Below, one piece after another: positions 13,889 to 22,260 of a stretch of DNA of 42,928 bases. Source of the stretch: a virus; the IMG/VR virus record IMGVR_UViG_3300035670_008791, positions 1 to 42,928 of that record; one strand, written 5' to 3'. The position numbers and the translations under genes were made by a program. The notes under the pieces are model-generated. The model saw only the letters and a list, made by a program, of their open reading frames with translations, did not search any database and was not told where the DNA came from. Each line of letters opens with the position of its first letter. Position 1 is the stretch's first letter.

Positions 13889-14572
13889 TTATTTTTCATT
13901 TTTGTACTTCCAATAAAATCCCCCTGCAGTTTTACCCTTACCACTTAAAACTTTTTTTATAGGTACACCTATATAATTTTCTGCATTTTTTATTGAATCA
14001 AATTCATTTAATATTTCACCAATAGAATTTAATTGGTAAACAGGTTTATAGTGAGATTTGCCCATTCTTTCTCTAACTTCTTTAGAAAAAGATATTCCAA
14101 GTGTTCTCTTATTTCCTATCATTTTTTTATGTATATTCTTTAAATGTTCTAACTGCTTTTCTGAAACCTTTCCCTTTCTTGCTAAACTTAAATTCTTTCT
14201 GTGTGTGTCCGTAAATTTTCTATTTGATATACCTTGTCCCCCGTTAGATAAATTGGATAAAGGACCTGTTTTTAAATCTACTCTCCCTATAGATATTATC
14301 ATATTTTTCTCAAGTTCTAAAGCTTCATTTTCTTTCATATTATCTCGATATTTAATAATTATAGGCTCAAGATTTAATGATAATAATTCTTTTATAATAT
14401 AGTCTTTTAATAAATCTTTACAAATCCCATTTTTTACTTTTTCTAGATGTGTTTTATATCTTCTTTCTTTTCCTTTACCTATATAAAAAGGTTCATACTC
14501 AAAATTATAATTTATATAATTATAATTACCTGGCTTTCTTGGGTCTAAATAAACGTATACATAATGTTCCAT
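13889..14572 (-). CDS. GIY-YIG homing endonuclease with NUMOD domains
   Basis: 227 residues. The N-terminus has a GIY-YIG-type nuclease fold (HYVYVYLDP..., then EPFYIGKGKERRY with the Arg/Tyr and a later LEKNMI Glu). A FTDTHRKNLSLARKGK segment is a NUMOD3-type DNA-binding repeat, and PVYQLNSIGEILNEFDSIKN is a NUMOD1-like helical module. It is an independent gene abutting the uvsW N-half (stop TAA, then ATG), as expected for a mobile endonuclease that targets the neighbouring region. No intron sequence is seen around it. Confidence 0.88.
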   Translation of the reverse strand: MEHYVYVYLDPRKPGNYNYINYNFEYEPFYIGKGKERRYKTHLEKVKNGICKDLLKDYIIKELLSLNLEPIIIKYRDNMKENEALELEKNMIISIGRVDLKTGPLSNLSNGGQGISNRKFTDTHRKNLSLARKGKVSEKQLEHLKNIHKKMIGNKRTLGISFSKEVRERMGKSHYKPVYQLNSIGEILNEFDSIKNAENYIGVPIKKVLSGKGKTAGGFYWKYKNEK

Positions 14573-14609
14573 ATAGTATATATCTACTGTATGGAATAAA
14601 ATGTAGATC

Positions 14610-15071
14610 TCAATCTCTTCTATTAGGACCAGATCTTAAATACTCCTCTAATAAAATTCTTTGTCTTATCCCGTAAAGCATATGATCTACACTTTTTATT
14701 GTTTCATTAATAAAAGAAACTTGTATATCAACAACATCTATCCTTTCTTTTAACTCAGTAAGATCACCTTCAATTAAAGGTGTTTTTTCATTTGCCCCAT
14801 ACTTAACTTGGCTATTTTCTGAATAATGTCTTAATTTGTCTCCTCTATCTTTTCTATATCTAGAATTAAGTTTAGTCATTACCTGTCCCAATTTAGCAAC
14901 ATATTCAAGTAAAATCTGTCTACTAGAAAAAAGTTCAACCTGAACATCACTAAGCTCCCTGATGTTTTTCATCCTTATAGAAAGTTGTCTTATTTTTTCA
15001 GTCCATTCAGCTCTCTCCTCTTCGAACTTTCTTACAAAATCTATTTTTTCTACATTAGCTTGTTCTGACAT
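14610..15071 (-). CDS. uvsY: UvsY-like recombination mediator
   Basis: 153 residues, all-helical and charged. The C-terminal half (RYRKDRGDKLRHYSEN..., then ERIDVVDIQVSFINETIKSV and GIRQRI) follows the order of T4 UvsY (137 residues): the Arg/Asp-rich segment, the central hydrophobic helix and a final basic helix. UvsY helps load UvsX recombinase onto gp32-coated DNA. The position beside uvsW, primase and gp32 supports it. Similarity is weak by eye, so a structure or profile comparison would settle it. The start overlaps the stop of the upstream 60-residue gene by 22 bases. Confidence 0.75.
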   Translation of the reverse strand: MSEQANVEKIDFVRKFEEERAEWTEKIRQLSIRMKNIRELSDVQVELFSSRQILLEYVAKLGQVMTKLNSRYRKDRGDKLRHYSENSQVKYGANEKTPLIEGDLTELKERIDVVDIQVSFINETIKSVDHMLYGIRQRILLEEYLRSGPNRRD

Positions 15072-15232
15072 TTTTTCTTTTTGTTTTTTTTCACCTCAGT
15101 AACCTCTTGGCTTATTTTCTTCTTTAACTTTATATCAGAAAAAGTGTCTTTTATTTCCAATTCAGGAAGATCTAATTCACCTTTTATTCCAACAGGAAAT
15201 TTTAATTTTCCATCGTTTTTATCAACCTTCAT
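15050..15232 (-). CDS. Small basic unknown protein
   Basis: 60 residues from the ATG at 15232, whose ATGA overlaps the primase stop; a start six codons earlier is open. The sequence (MKVDKNDGKLKFPVGIKGEL, then DLPELEIKD...) ends in a Lys run, KKNKKKK. It lies where T4 has small genes beside uvsY but has no recognisable match. Function unknown; the coupling suggests it belongs to the replication/recombination operon. Confidence 0.6.
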   Translation of the reverse strand: MKVDKNDGKLKFPVGIKGELDLPELEIKDTFSDIKLKKKISQEVTEVKKNKKKKCQNKLM

Positions 15233-16299
15233 ATTTCTATAATATCCCATTTGTCAGAAGAAAAATAATTTTCAAGCTTTTTTATTTTATTACCACTTGA
15301 TCTAACATAATTAACCACGTCATTTAGATCCCATTTTTCTCTTTCAGGTAAAGAATTTTCTCTAATAAATTTACCCCAAAGAAAAACTGTTTCACCCTTT
15401 TCAAGAAATTCTCTTGCCTTATTTTTACCTACTTCATCACTATCCAACATCCATCTTTTATTTGATACGTCAAAAGGGAATTGATTATTTATAGAACAAA
15501 GAGCTATTGCATTAGGACAAAGCCAAGAATCCATAGGACCTTCAAAAACCGTAATCATAGAATTAAGATCCACAGTGGAAAATCCAAAGACACTAGAGAT
15601 AGGATCTACTTCTTCTGCTTTTTCTATAATCTCTTTGGAGTTTTCTTTAAGAAGGTTCTTATAAATCCCACTCAATTTATACGTATAGTACTTGCTATTG
15701 TGTTTTTTTACTATGGGCCTTATCTGTATACCAAGTATTAGAGTTTCGTCTCCTGTAAGGTTTAAAAGGTAAAGATTTCTTCTCGAAGGATCCCAAAGAA
15801 ATTTCTTATCAGGAACCTGGTTTCTTTGTAAAAGCCATTTCTCAGCAAAAGTTCCTTTAACTTCAGTAAGTCCTAATTTTTCTTTGAAATTATCCCTGCT
15901 TATTAAGATGTCTTTATAATTATTAGTAAAGAAATAATCAATAGAATTTCTAACTTTTTTCTTTACAATTGCACTTCTGGAAATTTCAGATATCTCTGAA
16001 ATCTCATCAGTTGTGAGTGAATCTTGTATCCCAAAATCTTTTACAAACTGGTTAAGATTTTTAAAAACACCACACCCCCCATTATAACACTTATAAGTAA
16101 GAGTGTCTAAATAAAGATTACCCCTTTTCTTCTTAGCGTCCGAAGAATCTCCACAATAAGGGCAACAGAAATTTAATCTGTTGCCCCCTTTGTATACTTT
16201 TAATCTTTGTATATCTTCCCCGAAGAACTTTCTTAAAGAGGATTGTATAATAGTAGTAACTCTATCAACAGAGATACTACTTATCTCTTTCTGTTCCAT
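15229..16299 (-). CDS. DNA primase, T4 gp61 type
   Basis: 356 residues, close to T4 gp61 (342). An N-terminal zinc finger is built from CPYC at 46-49 and Cys71/Cys76 (CYNGGC). The TOPRIM core has Glu253 in VFEGPMDSWL and Asp286/Asp288 in RWMLDSDEVG, then EKGETVFLW and WDLNDVV, which match the T4 primase order. It makes RNA primers for lagging-strand synthesis with the gp41-type helicase, which is not in this window. The gene lies between gp32 and the uvsY block, with ATGA coupling to the next gene. Confidence 0.9.
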   Translation of the reverse strand: MEQKEISSISVDRVTTIIQSSLRKFFGEDIQRLKVYKGGNRLNFCCPYCGDSSDAKKKRGNLYLDTLTYKCYNGGCGVFKNLNQFVKDFGIQDSLTTDEISEISEISRSAIVKKKVRNSIDYFFTNNYKDILISRDNFKEKLGLTEVKGTFAEKWLLQRNQVPDKKFLWDPSRRNLYLLNLTGDETLILGIQIRPIVKKHNSKYYTYKLSGIYKNLLKENSKEIIEKAEEVDPISSVFGFSTVDLNSMITVFEGPMDSWLCPNAIALCSINNQFPFDVSNKRWMLDSDEVGKNKAREFLEKGETVFLWGKFIRENSLPEREKWDLNDVVNYVRSSGNKIKKLENYFSSDKWDIIEI

Positions 16300-16317
16300 T
16301 CAGATCCATATTTTAAA

Positions 16318-17292
16318 TTATAGATCAGAATATAAATCGTCTAAAGAAGGAGAAGATTTTTTTCCAGATGACTTAGGAGCTTCTTTTTTATCTTCATCAT
16401 CAAAGAAATCGTCTGCAGGTTTTTTAGCAGATGAAGCAGATTTAGGTTTTGCCTCCTCAAAGAAATCATTTGATGTAGATGATGAGGTTGATTTAGAATC
16501 AACAGAAGCACCAATTATCTCAGAAATTACTCTCCCATCAGGAACTGTATTTCTAATAATTTTTGTTATTTTCTCGTGCTCTTCTTCCGTCCAATCTTTA
16601 TAATCATATTTATCTAGATCCAAAGGACCTGTTTTAAGATAATCAGTAATAGCTTTTTTACTCTTTTCGTTTCTTTCTACTGGAGTACCTTCGATGCTAA
16701 TTGGACCTTTGTCTCCAACAAATTGACATAGGTCATAATTGTTCCATTCACCAACTTTTCTAACGTGTAATCCAAAATTCTTACCTTCAAACAAATCATA
16801 AGGATTAGAAGGATTTCCAAATTCTGGCTTAATTTGCTGTTCAATTAAATCGTTAACTTTTCTACCAAATTTTAAAACCATAATTTTTCCTTCTAAGTCT
16901 GGACGATTAGGATCTTTTACAATTTGAATTAAAGAATAAAAATCCTCCTTTCTTGAAAATGCTTTAGAAATCTCTTGATCCTTAGCAGATGGAGAATTCT
17001 TAAGTTTCCAGTAAATGTCTTTTAGAATTGATTTTTTTCCTACTGTTGAAGGACAAAGTGCTTTGAAGTTTGTTCCATCAACGGGATCTTTCAACCAAAC
17101 ATAATATTGGTGAACTTTAGATTTTTTAGGATTTGAAACATTCGGGAGAAATCTAACAAGTGATTTATAAACTCCGTCTTTACCTAATTCAGGATATGGT
17201 TTATAGATAAACTCGTCTTCTTCCCTTTTTGCTTCTTGTTTAACAAAAGCTTCATTGTCTAAATTAAAAATGTCAAAATCTTGATTTTCCAT
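16318..17292 (-). CDS. Single-stranded DNA-binding protein, T4 gp32 type
   Basis: 324 residues. The core resembles gp32: IQIVKDPNRPDLEGKIMVLK followed by FGRKV, and GKNFGLHVRKVGEWNNYDL. The tail is acidic with Ser/Lys stretches and ends LDDLYSDL, close to the gp32 end LDDLLNDL, the partner-binding tail. T4 gp32 binds zinc with one His and three Cys; here that region (HQYYVWLKDP...KALCPST) has only His61 and Cys80, so the zinc site seems lost. The protein coats single-stranded DNA in replication and recombination alongside the primase and UvsY. Confidence 0.9.
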   Translation of the reverse strand: MENQDFDIFNLDNEAFVKQEAKREEDEFIYKPYPELGKDGVYKSLVRFLPNVSNPKKSKVHQYYVWLKDPVDGTNFKALCPSTVGKKSILKDIYWKLKNSPSAKDQEISKAFSRKEDFYSLIQIVKDPNRPDLEGKIMVLKFGRKVNDLIEQQIKPEFGNPSNPYDLFEGKNFGLHVRKVGEWNNYDLCQFVGDKGPISIEGTPVERNEKSKKAITDYLKTGPLDLDKYDYKDWTEEEHEKITKIIRNTVPDGRVISEIIGASVDSKSTSSSTSNDFFEEAKPKSASSAKKPADDFFDDEDKKEAPKSSGKKSSPSLDDLYSDL

Positions 17293-17304
17293 AGTTTCTA
17301 AATT

Positions 17305-18015
17305 TTATTTAATTATTTTATATTTATTAATTATATAATTAATATTTAATAATGTTTCACTATATTCTATTATTCCGATACAATCGATTTTAAAGCATTC
17401 GTTTACTGATCCAGGGAAATTTAGAAGCGGTCTATATTTAAAATTTTTAACTTCTTTATGTATTTTTTTCTCTATATTAAAAATAAATTCAGAATCACCC
17501 TCTATAATTAGATATTTTTGATATTTATACGGCATTAATTTATTACAAGAAAATCTACAATCTATTTCTTTTTTGGTTATCCCTATTTTAACAAATTCTT
17601 CTAATTCATTTTTACATATTATAACATAACAATATGATTTTAATGATTGTTTAATGAATCTTTTTTTACTAAATCCCTTGTTTTCGTTACCACATTTAGG
17701 ACAGCCATGTCCTTTTTTTAAATGGTTAGGTCTTGCATAAAAATCCCCGTGTATTTTACAAATAATGTTTACTTTTTTTAGCGACCCAGAATACTCAACT
17801 TTATTATATATGTAAGAATCCCCGTATATAGAATTACATATACTTATTAATTTATTTTTCTTATAAGATTGTTTATTTCCAGTGTTAACTAAAGATTTAA
17901 AATATTTAATTGATTTTTTTCTACATATACATTTTTTACAGGTAGATTTAGATTTCTTATTTATGTTGTAAAAATCTATAGGATATTTTTCTTTATTACA
18001 GATCTTACAGAACAT
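17305..18015 (-). CDS. Homing-type endonuclease, Zn-ribbon plus T5orf172-like
   Basis: 236 residues. The N-terminus has a CKIC...CKKC zinc ribbon. A middle KKVNIICKIHGDFYARPNHL and GHGCPKCGNE module is DUF723-like (DNA-binding, common in phage mobile endonucleases). The C-terminus (SYCYVIICKNELEEFVKIGI, then DCRF) fits the T5orf172 variant of the GIY-YIG nuclease fold. It lies between gp32 and the RuvC-like gene and is coded by AT-richer DNA than its neighbours, as other mobile genes here are. It is most likely a free-standing homing endonuclease. Confidence 0.75.
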   Translation of the reverse strand: MFCKICNKEKYPIDFYNINKKSKSTCKKCICRKKSIKYFKSLVNTGNKQSYKKNKLISICNSIYGDSYIYNKVEYSGSLKKVNIICKIHGDFYARPNHLKKGHGCPKCGNENKGFSKKRFIKQSLKSYCYVIICKNELEEFVKIGITKKEIDCRFSCNKLMPYKYQKYLIIEGDSEFIFNIEKKIHKEVKNFKYRPLLNFPGSVNECFKIDCIGIIEYSETLLNINYIINKYKIIK

Positions 18016-18712
18016 AATTAAATAATTTTTTATTCAAAAGTTTCTCTATATTTTCTTCTATATAAAGCGATAACCATGTGGCATCTATAAGATCTGAACA
18101 TGGATCTTCTACTTTACCTGATCCTTTAATCCATCTATCCTTATTTTCATTTAAAATTTTATAGAAGGGTGCTATTCGGATGTCTTCTTTTTTCTTATCT
18201 AATAAAGATTCATATAATTCATTTTTCTTTGCATTTCCCTTAATTGCAAATTTCTTAATAGTTGTAGGAGGTATAACAAAAAAATTATTAGGATCTATAA
18301 GCTTAACTACTGATGCTCTAACTAAAGAGGTCGTCATTGATATATCTATTAAAGAATTACCTCTAGATCCAAAAGATAAACCTTCCATTCCTATTATAGA
18401 ATTTTCGTCTATATGTACTTTTAAAAGATCTAAAATTTTATCGGAAAAATAAATAGCATTTAAAATTTTCTGTCTTTCTTTATCATGATATTCTCCGACA
18501 TACTCCTTTTTCTCTATTACGTTAATTGAAAAATTTTTAAGTCCCGATAATTCTTTAAATGGAGATCCGTCTTTTTGTAGCATCTTAGATATAGAATTGG
18601 AAGTTCTATGAAGACTTATCCAATCACAAGAATCTTTTTTTAATACACAAAATCCTGGACTATTTAAAGAAAGATCTATTCCGATTATCTTATCCAATTT
18701 CGAGTTTAACAT
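18005..18712 (-). CDS. RuvC-like Holliday junction resolvase
   Basis: 235 residues from the ATG at 18712; a GTG nine codons earlier is open but overlaps the upstream gene further. RNase H-fold motifs are in order: IIGIDLSLNSPGF (Asp13), IIGMEGLSFGSRG (Glu110), AIKGNAKKNELYES, and CSDLIDATWL (Asp207, Asp210). This matches phage RuvC-like nucleases, which cut four-way junctions before packaging. T4 itself uses the unrelated endonuclease VII (gp49), so this may replace it here. Context in the gp32/primase/UvsY block fits. Confidence 0.82.
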   Translation of the reverse strand: MLNSKLDKIIGIDLSLNSPGFCVLKKDSCDWISLHRTSNSISKMLQKDGSPFKELSGLKNFSINVIEKKEYVGEYHDKERQKILNAIYFSDKILDLLKVHIDENSIIGMEGLSFGSRGNSLIDISMTTSLVRASVVKLIDPNNFFVIPPTTIKKFAIKGNAKKNELYESLLDKKKEDIRIAPFYKILNENKDRWIKGSGKVEDPCSDLIDATWLSLYIEENIEKLLNKKLFNYVL

Positions 18713-19241
18713 TAACATAATTACATTTGAATCCCACACTAAATGTAGAGAATTGAGGGGTGGAAGAAGAATAGTTTAATTGTATTTCAGATATCGAAGT
18801 TACTATTGGTTGTTGTAAAAGAACACTAGCCATTATTATACCGTCATTATCTAATAGCAACAATCTAAAATCTGGGAAATATTCATCTTTATTTTGAAAA
18901 TCTAGAAATTTAATTATGTTTTCGTAAATAACCCAGTAATTTATAAATCCTTCTCCAACTTTAAAAGTCACAGTAAAATCTCTTTGGATTAAGTTTTGGA
19001 GAGTTGTTGCACTTTTATATGATTGAGTAAATCCCCCAGGTCTTACTTGCTGAACATTATCTACAGTTCTTAATGTTGGAAAATTTATAGATTGTATTGT
19101 GGCATTAATAAAATCATTTATCGTATCATAAGGTATAGGCATTCTTTTGATATACCCTTCATATTTCTGTACAACCTCAGGATAAATAAATCCTTTAGGA
19201 AAGAGAAAGAGGAACCCATTTTGTCTAGCGTTTAAAATCAT
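18690..19241 (-). CDS. Tail tube-like protein (gp19 type)
   Basis: 183 residues. The C-terminal half (FRLLLLDNDGIIMASVLLQQ, then ISEIQLNYSSSTPQFSTFSV and GFKCNYV) follows the tail-tube pattern of T4 gp19 (163 residues): a strand-rich domain ending G-E-L-Q-L...F-x-V-x-L-x-x-D/N-Y. The middle FTVTFKVGEGFINYWVIYEN also fits. The protein could be the tube subunit or a related tube-capping protein; the evidence does not decide. It is isolated from the main virion block by the plus-strand endonuclease gene. Confidence 0.55.
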   Translation of the reverse strand: MILNARQNGFLFLFPKGFIYPEVVQKYEGYIKRMPIPYDTINDFINATIQSINFPTLRTVDNVQQVRPGGFTQSYKSATTLQNLIQRDFTVTFKVGEGFINYWVIYENIIKFLDFQNKDEYFPDFRLLLLDNDGIIMASVLLQQPIVTSISEIQLNYSSSTPQFSTFSVGFKCNYVNVKLEIG

Positions 19242-19251
19242 AATACATTTA

Positions 19252-19260
19252 GATATATAC
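19252..19260 (+). promoter_or_regulatory. Late-promoter-like motif facing the plus-strand endonuclease
   Basis: Plus-strand GATATATAC, 21 bases before the ATG at 19282. It is back-to-back with the minus-strand motif at 19263-19272. The last base differs from consensus. Confidence 0.35.
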
Positions 19261-19262
19261 TT

Positions 19263-19272
19263 TTATATATCC
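19263..19272 (-). promoter_or_regulatory. Late-promoter-like motif for the tube-like gene
   Basis: Minus-strand GGATATATAA, 21 bases before the ATG at 19241, in the 40-base gap between the two divergent genes. Exact consensus. Confidence 0.45.
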
Positions 19273-19281
19273 GAGCAAATT

Positions 19282-19902
19282 ATGATCATATACAAAACAA
19301 CAAATTTAATAAACAACAAGATCTATGTAGGTCAGGATTCTAAGAATGACCCTAGCTATCTAGGATCGGGAAAGATAATAAAAGATGCTATTAAAAAATA
19401 TGGAGAATCTAATTTTATTAAAGAAATTTTGGAAGAATGTACAACCAAAGAGGAATTAGACGAAAGAGAAATATATTGGATTAATAAATTAAACTCTATA
19501 AATAGTGAAATAGGATATAATTTAGCATTAGGAGGAAATTCGCCTATGAAAAACAGAAGACATACAGATAAAACCAAGATAAAGCTTTCATTATTATGGA
19601 AGGGCAAGAAGAGAACTCCGGAAAATAAAGAAAAATTATCTAAATCAAAGACAGGAACAAAACACACAGAAGAAACTAAGAAAAAAATTAGCAAATCTGG
19701 AAAAGGTAGAATTGCTCCAAATAAAGGAATAAAGACCTCAGAAGAAACTAAGGAAAAACAAAGATTGGCTAAGGTTGGTAAAAAGTTGACAAAAGATCAC
19801 ATCAACAAAATAGTAGCTAAAAATAAAGGAAGAAAAAATACAGAAGAAGCTAAAGCTAATATGAGATTGGCTTGGGAAAAAAGAAAATTAAAAAAAACTT
19901 AA
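19282..19902 (+). CDS. GIY-YIG homing endonuclease with NUMOD3 repeats
   Basis: 206 residues on the plus strand, opposite to nearly all neighbours. The nuclease domain has MIIYKTTNLINNKIYVGQ and the catalytic Glu in EREIYWINKLNS. The C-terminal half has repeated NUMOD3-type DNA-binding segments (HTDKTKIKLS, HTEETKKKIS, TSEETKEKQR, NTEEAKANMR). Its stop abuts the stop of the convergent virion gene at 19903. Inverted orientation, and a place between the tube-like gene and the virion block, point to insertion of a mobile gene. Confidence 0.9.
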   Translation: MIIYKTTNLINNKIYVGQDSKNDPSYLGSGKIIKDAIKKYGESNFIKEILEECTTKEELDEREIYWINKLNSINSEIGYNLALGGNSPMKNRRHTDKTKIKLSLLWKGKKRTPENKEKLSKSKTGTKHTEETKKKISKSGKGRIAPNKGIKTSEETKEKQRLAKVGKKLTKDHINKIVAKNKGRKNTEEAKANMRLAWEKRKLKKT

Positions 19903-22233
19903 TTATTTAGTACCGGGACCTTTTTCTAAAGGAGAACTAGTAACAGGGAATTGTAAAATATTACAATATTCAATATATTTAGGATCAAATGTTCTTGAAT
20001 CTATTTTAGGATGTATTTGTAATGCTGCTTGTAAAAATTCACTAGGTTTTAATCCCTTAAACATCATTGCTCCAGGTGATCCCGGTTTAAAGTAAAAGTC
20101 TACCACACTTTGTGCGTTTAATCCCTGTGATTCTTTACCCGAGATAGAATCTGCAAGAGCAGTTATATTTATATTATTTACAGGTGTATTAACATTAGGA
20201 GCTGTTGTTGAAGCTCCTGTTGCAGAAGAATATCCTCCAGTTGTATTAAGAAGATTTTTTGGAATTAAGCTTAAAACAGAGCTACTTCCCATAACATAAG
20301 GAGAAGAGGTTAGAATTTGAGCTCCTGTAGCTGATAAAGGTACTCCCGCAACAACCTGAGAACCAGTAGTGGTAGAAGTTCCTGTTACATTCGTTGTTGT
20401 AACAGTTGTTGTTCCAGTAGTTCCTGTAGCTCCTGTAGATCCTACAGTACCAGTAACACCAGTTCCAGTGGTTGTTTGAGTTGAAATAAATTCTTCCTGA
20501 GTTTGCCATTTTCCAGAATAAAGTTTAGTTTCTATTCCGTCAGGAGTTCTTGAAATTATATAAAAATCCCTTGAGGTAAAACCTAACACTTTTTTAGAAT
20601 TTGTTTCTACCGTTTTAAAAGCTATTTGACCTTGTGAAGGATTAGATATTGTTGTTTTATTTTTAATATTCTCCACTCTCACACTCTGACCAGTTTTATC
20701 TAGGAAAACTAAATAATAAGTAAGAGAATTTCCAAGATCTAGTATCTCAGGTGTAGTTCCACCTTTCAAATTATAAACTGTGAACTTATAGAAATTATCA
20801 AAAGGATCGATAACTATTTTTGCTTTTCCTTGACCATATATTTGCACAGCTTCAGGGAAAGAGGTCTCAGAAATTAAATTTCCGTTCTTATCTATTACTA
20901 TGGTTTCTTTTGTAACTGCTATATTATTGTCTTTATAAAAAACAGGAATCTTTTTCTCGATTGGAGAAGGATTAGGAGCAACCCCGTAAGGATTTACAAC
21001 ACTAGCAGCTTGTAAAACTTTATTATAAACTTTCTGAGCATAAGCTCCAGTAGTTAGATTTATCTTATTAACTATTCTTCCATATTTACTTACATCAAAA
21101 GATGTAAATGAGGATCTTCTTATGATTTGATTCTGATTAGATTTATTAACTAATCTCATTGTGTAATTTACAATAAAAGAAGTTGTCAAAGGATTAATTA
21201 AAACGGGTCTAAATATAAATGGAGAATTATAATCCTGTGTCTGTGTTGTACTAAAATTATATGTTGTAATATAGGATAACCCTACCTGTTCTTTTAATTC
21301 TATTTCATGTATAACATAATAAACATTTCCTACTCTTCCTTCTGCATTTATAAAATCCTCTAAAAAGTTACCCCCCCAAGTTGGATAATATTCTATATAA
21401 TTATAGAAAGAGTTTTCTTGTATAACAGCAGCTAATCCTGAAAAATTATCTGCAGATTGAATAGAAGCTTGAGCTCTAATTTGAGCTATATAATTCTCGT
21501 ATCCATTCTTTAAAACAGTTTGACTTATCTCCATTAAGGTAAACTCAATAGGAGCGTCTTTTAAAAATCCGTATCCATCAGAAGATATTTTAGCAGCAAG
21601 AGTATTTACTTGTGCAGGGCTTCCAGCCAGAATATCAAATTCATAAACCATGTTCTGGTAGTTAGGAATTTTAACCTGAACATATCTGTCATAAAGAACC
21701 CCACCTAAATAAATTGGATTAGGATTAAGAACAGCTAGATCTATGCTTGATGCTGTGACAATTAAATTAGTTACAGTTGCTTTTTTACCAGTTCTTTCTT
21801 GAAATTTTATCTGTAGAATTACTCCGTCTAACCCTTGGAAATTATATCCAGAAGCCAAATGAAATTTTACAGTGTCATAATAAACCCCTATATTCGAGGG
21901 AAAAACTACAGGAAGATTTGAGATCGAAGTTAATTTAGGATCTGTATCTAAATAAGGAGTTAAATAGTCATTATCTAGAGTTACAAATCTATTTTTTTCT
22001 GTTTGTACAACACTGAGATCTCTTACATTGTTAGTTACGATTTGATCTTGTGGTCTATTTAAGATTTGAACAGCATTATCGAAATACCCGTTTACTATTT
22101 TTTCAAATCCAACTGCTGGATTACCCGTATTTACAAAATATTGCTCAGGTGTAGGTGCAGTTGTATAATTATACTCGAGTAGTAAGTAATCTGTTAATCT
22201 TAAAAATCTTTGTGTTGATGTATAGCTAGGCAT
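19903..22233 (-). CDS. Virion structural protein with Thr/Gly-rich region
   Basis: 776 residues, beta-rich, with no catalytic motifs. The N-terminus MPSYTSTQRFLRLTDYLLLEYN and repeated Asn/Tyr/Thr-rich strands look like a phage tail or baseplate protein. Residues about 580-630 are a low-complexity stretch (TGTVGSTGATGTTGTTT type). The C-terminus is compact (FLQAALQIHPKIDSRTFDPK, then YIEYCNILQFPVTSS). L-L-L-E-Y loosely resembles the leader cleavage rule, but the residue after Glu is wrong. The gene heads toward the convergent plus-strand endonuclease, so it is probably the last of the virion operon. Precise role unknown. Confidence 0.7.
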   Translation of the reverse strand: MPSYTSTQRFLRLTDYLLLEYNYTTAPTPEQYFVNTGNPAVGFEKIVNGYFDNAVQILNRPQDQIVTNNVRDLSVVQTEKNRFVTLDNDYLTPYLDTDPKLTSISNLPVVFPSNIGVYYDTVKFHLASGYNFQGLDGVILQIKFQERTGKKATVTNLIVTASSIDLAVLNPNPIYLGGVLYDRYVQVKIPNYQNMVYEFDILAGSPAQVNTLAAKISSDGYGFLKDAPIEFTLMEISQTVLKNGYENYIAQIRAQASIQSADNFSGLAAVIQENSFYNYIEYYPTWGGNFLEDFINAEGRVGNVYYVIHEIELKEQVGLSYITTYNFSTTQTQDYNSPFIFRPVLINPLTTSFIVNYTMRLVNKSNQNQIIRRSSFTSFDVSKYGRIVNKINLTTGAYAQKVYNKVLQAASVVNPYGVAPNPSPIEKKIPVFYKDNNIAVTKETIVIDKNGNLISETSFPEAVQIYGQGKAKIVIDPFDNFYKFTVYNLKGGTTPEILDLGNSLTYYLVFLDKTGQSVRVENIKNKTTISNPSQGQIAFKTVETNSKKVLGFTSRDFYIISRTPDGIETKLYSGKWQTQEEFISTQTTTGTGVTGTVGSTGATGTTGTTTVTTTNVTGTSTTTGSQVVAGVPLSATGAQILTSSPYVMGSSSVLSLIPKNLLNTTGGYSSATGASTTAPNVNTPVNNINITALADSISGKESQGLNAQSVVDFYFKPGSPGAMMFKGLKPSEFLQAALQIHPKIDSRTFDPKYIEYCNILQFPVTSSPLEKGPGTK
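20360..20485 (-). repeat. Thr/Gly low-complexity coding repeat
   Basis: Near-tandem codons for Gly-Thr, Val-Thr and Thr-Thr within the 776-residue virion gene (bounds approximate). Such repeats vary in length between related phages by slippage and often form flexible surface segments. Confidence 0.6.
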
Positions 22234-22260
22234 GGATTATATATTCCTATTTTTTATCTA

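Noticed and set aside
14576-14584. GATATATAC before the GIY-YIG gene at 13889-14572 as a promoter
   Set aside because: Only four bases separate it from the ATG; a start at a normal distance would fall inside the gene.
20282-20509. Tyr/Asn-rich minus-strand frame at 20282-20509
   Set aside because: It is an alternate frame of the Thr/Gly repeat in the 776-residue virion gene.
19903-22233. LLLEY in the 776-residue virion protein as another head-targeting leader
   Set aside because: Tyr follows the Glu rather than a small residue, and the protein looks like a tail component.
22234-22247. GGAATATATAATCC before the 776-residue gene as another late promoter
   Set aside because: It lacks the G of GATATATAA and lies only three to four bases from the ATG, too close for the pattern.
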